From Kluyvera cryocrescens NBRC 102467 (GTDB lineage Bacteria > Pseudomonadota > Gammaproteobacteria > Enterobacterales > Enterobacteriaceae), in the NCBI RefSeq assembly GCF_001571285.1, contig NZ_BCTM01000001.1, forward strand, positions 124,001-188,000: a DNA stretch of 64,000 nt, written 5' to 3'. Each line of letters opens with the position of its first letter. Position 1 is the stretch's first letter. Under the pieces are notes generated by a model. That model made no database searches, had not been told where the DNA came from, and was given only the letters and a program-made list of their open reading frames with translations. Below are positions 63,805 to 64,000 of this stretch, one piece after another. The position numbers and the translations under genes are program-made.

Positions 63805-64000
63805 TTAGGCGATGTCTTCGTACTGTGGAACCGGGTTGCGGAAACGCTTGGTCACGCATGCCAGGTATACCAGGCCGATGGTTCCCCAAATCAGGCCGAG
63901 AACCATGGAGCTCTGCTCCAGGTTGACCCACAGTGCGCCAACCGTCAGCGCGCCACAGCTTGGCAGCACCAGATAGTTAATGTGGTCTTTCAGCGTCTTG
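63805..64000 (-). CDS. plaP: Putrescine importer PlaP (3' end)
   Basis: The last 64 codons of an APC-family transporter, read on the minus strand and cut by the window edge: LKDHINYLVLPSCGALTVGA, then NLEQSSMVLGLIWG and the terminal NPVPQYEDIA. This equals the C-terminus of E. coli PlaP (YeeF), a low-affinity putrescine importer needed for surface motility. The position beyond yeeE agrees. Confidence 0.9.
   Translation of the reverse strand, partial: KTLKDHINYLVLPSCGALTVGALWVNLEQSSMVLGLIWGTIGLVYLACVTKRFRNPVPQYEDIA

Overview
The window is chromosomal DNA of a motile member of the Enterobacteriaceae. Gene content and order are largely those of the fliL-plaP part of the Escherichia coli map. 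A Nac regulator with a sigma-54 promoter, a soluble ApbE-dependent fumarate reductase and sulfatase genes point towards the Klebsiella (for example K. aerogenes)/Enterobacter/Kluyvera side of the family. The species cannot be fixed from this sequence alone.

Layout. 1-4061: end of the flagellar operon fliLMNOPQR. 4180-13102: rcsA, dsrB, yodD, the sRNA DsrA, the diguanylate cyclase dgcQ, yodC, yedI, yedA, the very-short-patch repair pair vsr/dcm, yedJ and a small membrane protein. 13103-15022: an OmpC-family porin behind a long AT-rich control region. 15038-26172: an anaerobic C4-dicarboxylate module. It holds a DcuS/DcuR-like two-component system, a three-domain soluble fumarate reductase with its flavin transferase ApbE, a DASS-family carboxylate transporter and a class I fumarase, with a perfect FNR-type site in the divergent control region. 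A divergent MurQ-like protein sits beside it. 26430-31055: accessory envelope genes (an Ail/OmpX barrel, a lipoprotein, an OmpA-type barrel without its anchor domain), a ROK kinase with a LacI regulator, and an IprA-like regulator. 31572-37527: serU, mtfA, tRNA-Asn, a MocR regulator with a divergent EamA transporter, cbl, nac and a second tRNA-Asn. 37680-42084: an RluA-type pseudouridine synthase, a Gfo/Idh/MocA oxidoreductase, ldtA and amn.

42112-51649 is the most interesting part. A 9.5-kb block lies between two copies of an exact 25-bp direct repeat, and one copy is part of the terminator of a tRNA-Asn gene. It encodes a PTS permease, a Cys-type sulfatase without a signal peptide, a LacX-like mutarotase, an RpiR regulator and two small DUF202 membrane proteins in one operon. 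A divergent anaerobic sulfatase-maturating enzyme and a convergent aryl-sulfate sulfotransferase without a signal peptide complete it. Two 14-bp palindromes 33 bp apart lie in the divergent promoter. I read this as an acquired island for uptake and desulfation of a sulfated sugar; its substrate is unknown.

51671-64000 returns to backbone: tRNA-Asn, yeeO and tRNA-Asn as an inverted pair, a membrane protein with a LysR regulator, cobTSU, yeeX, yeeA, dacD, sbcB, the thiosulfate uptake pair yeeD/yeeE, and the 3' end of plaP. Four nearly identical tRNA-Asn promoter-gene-terminator cassettes punctuate 32.6-53.6 kb, and gene order differs from E. coli exactly around them.
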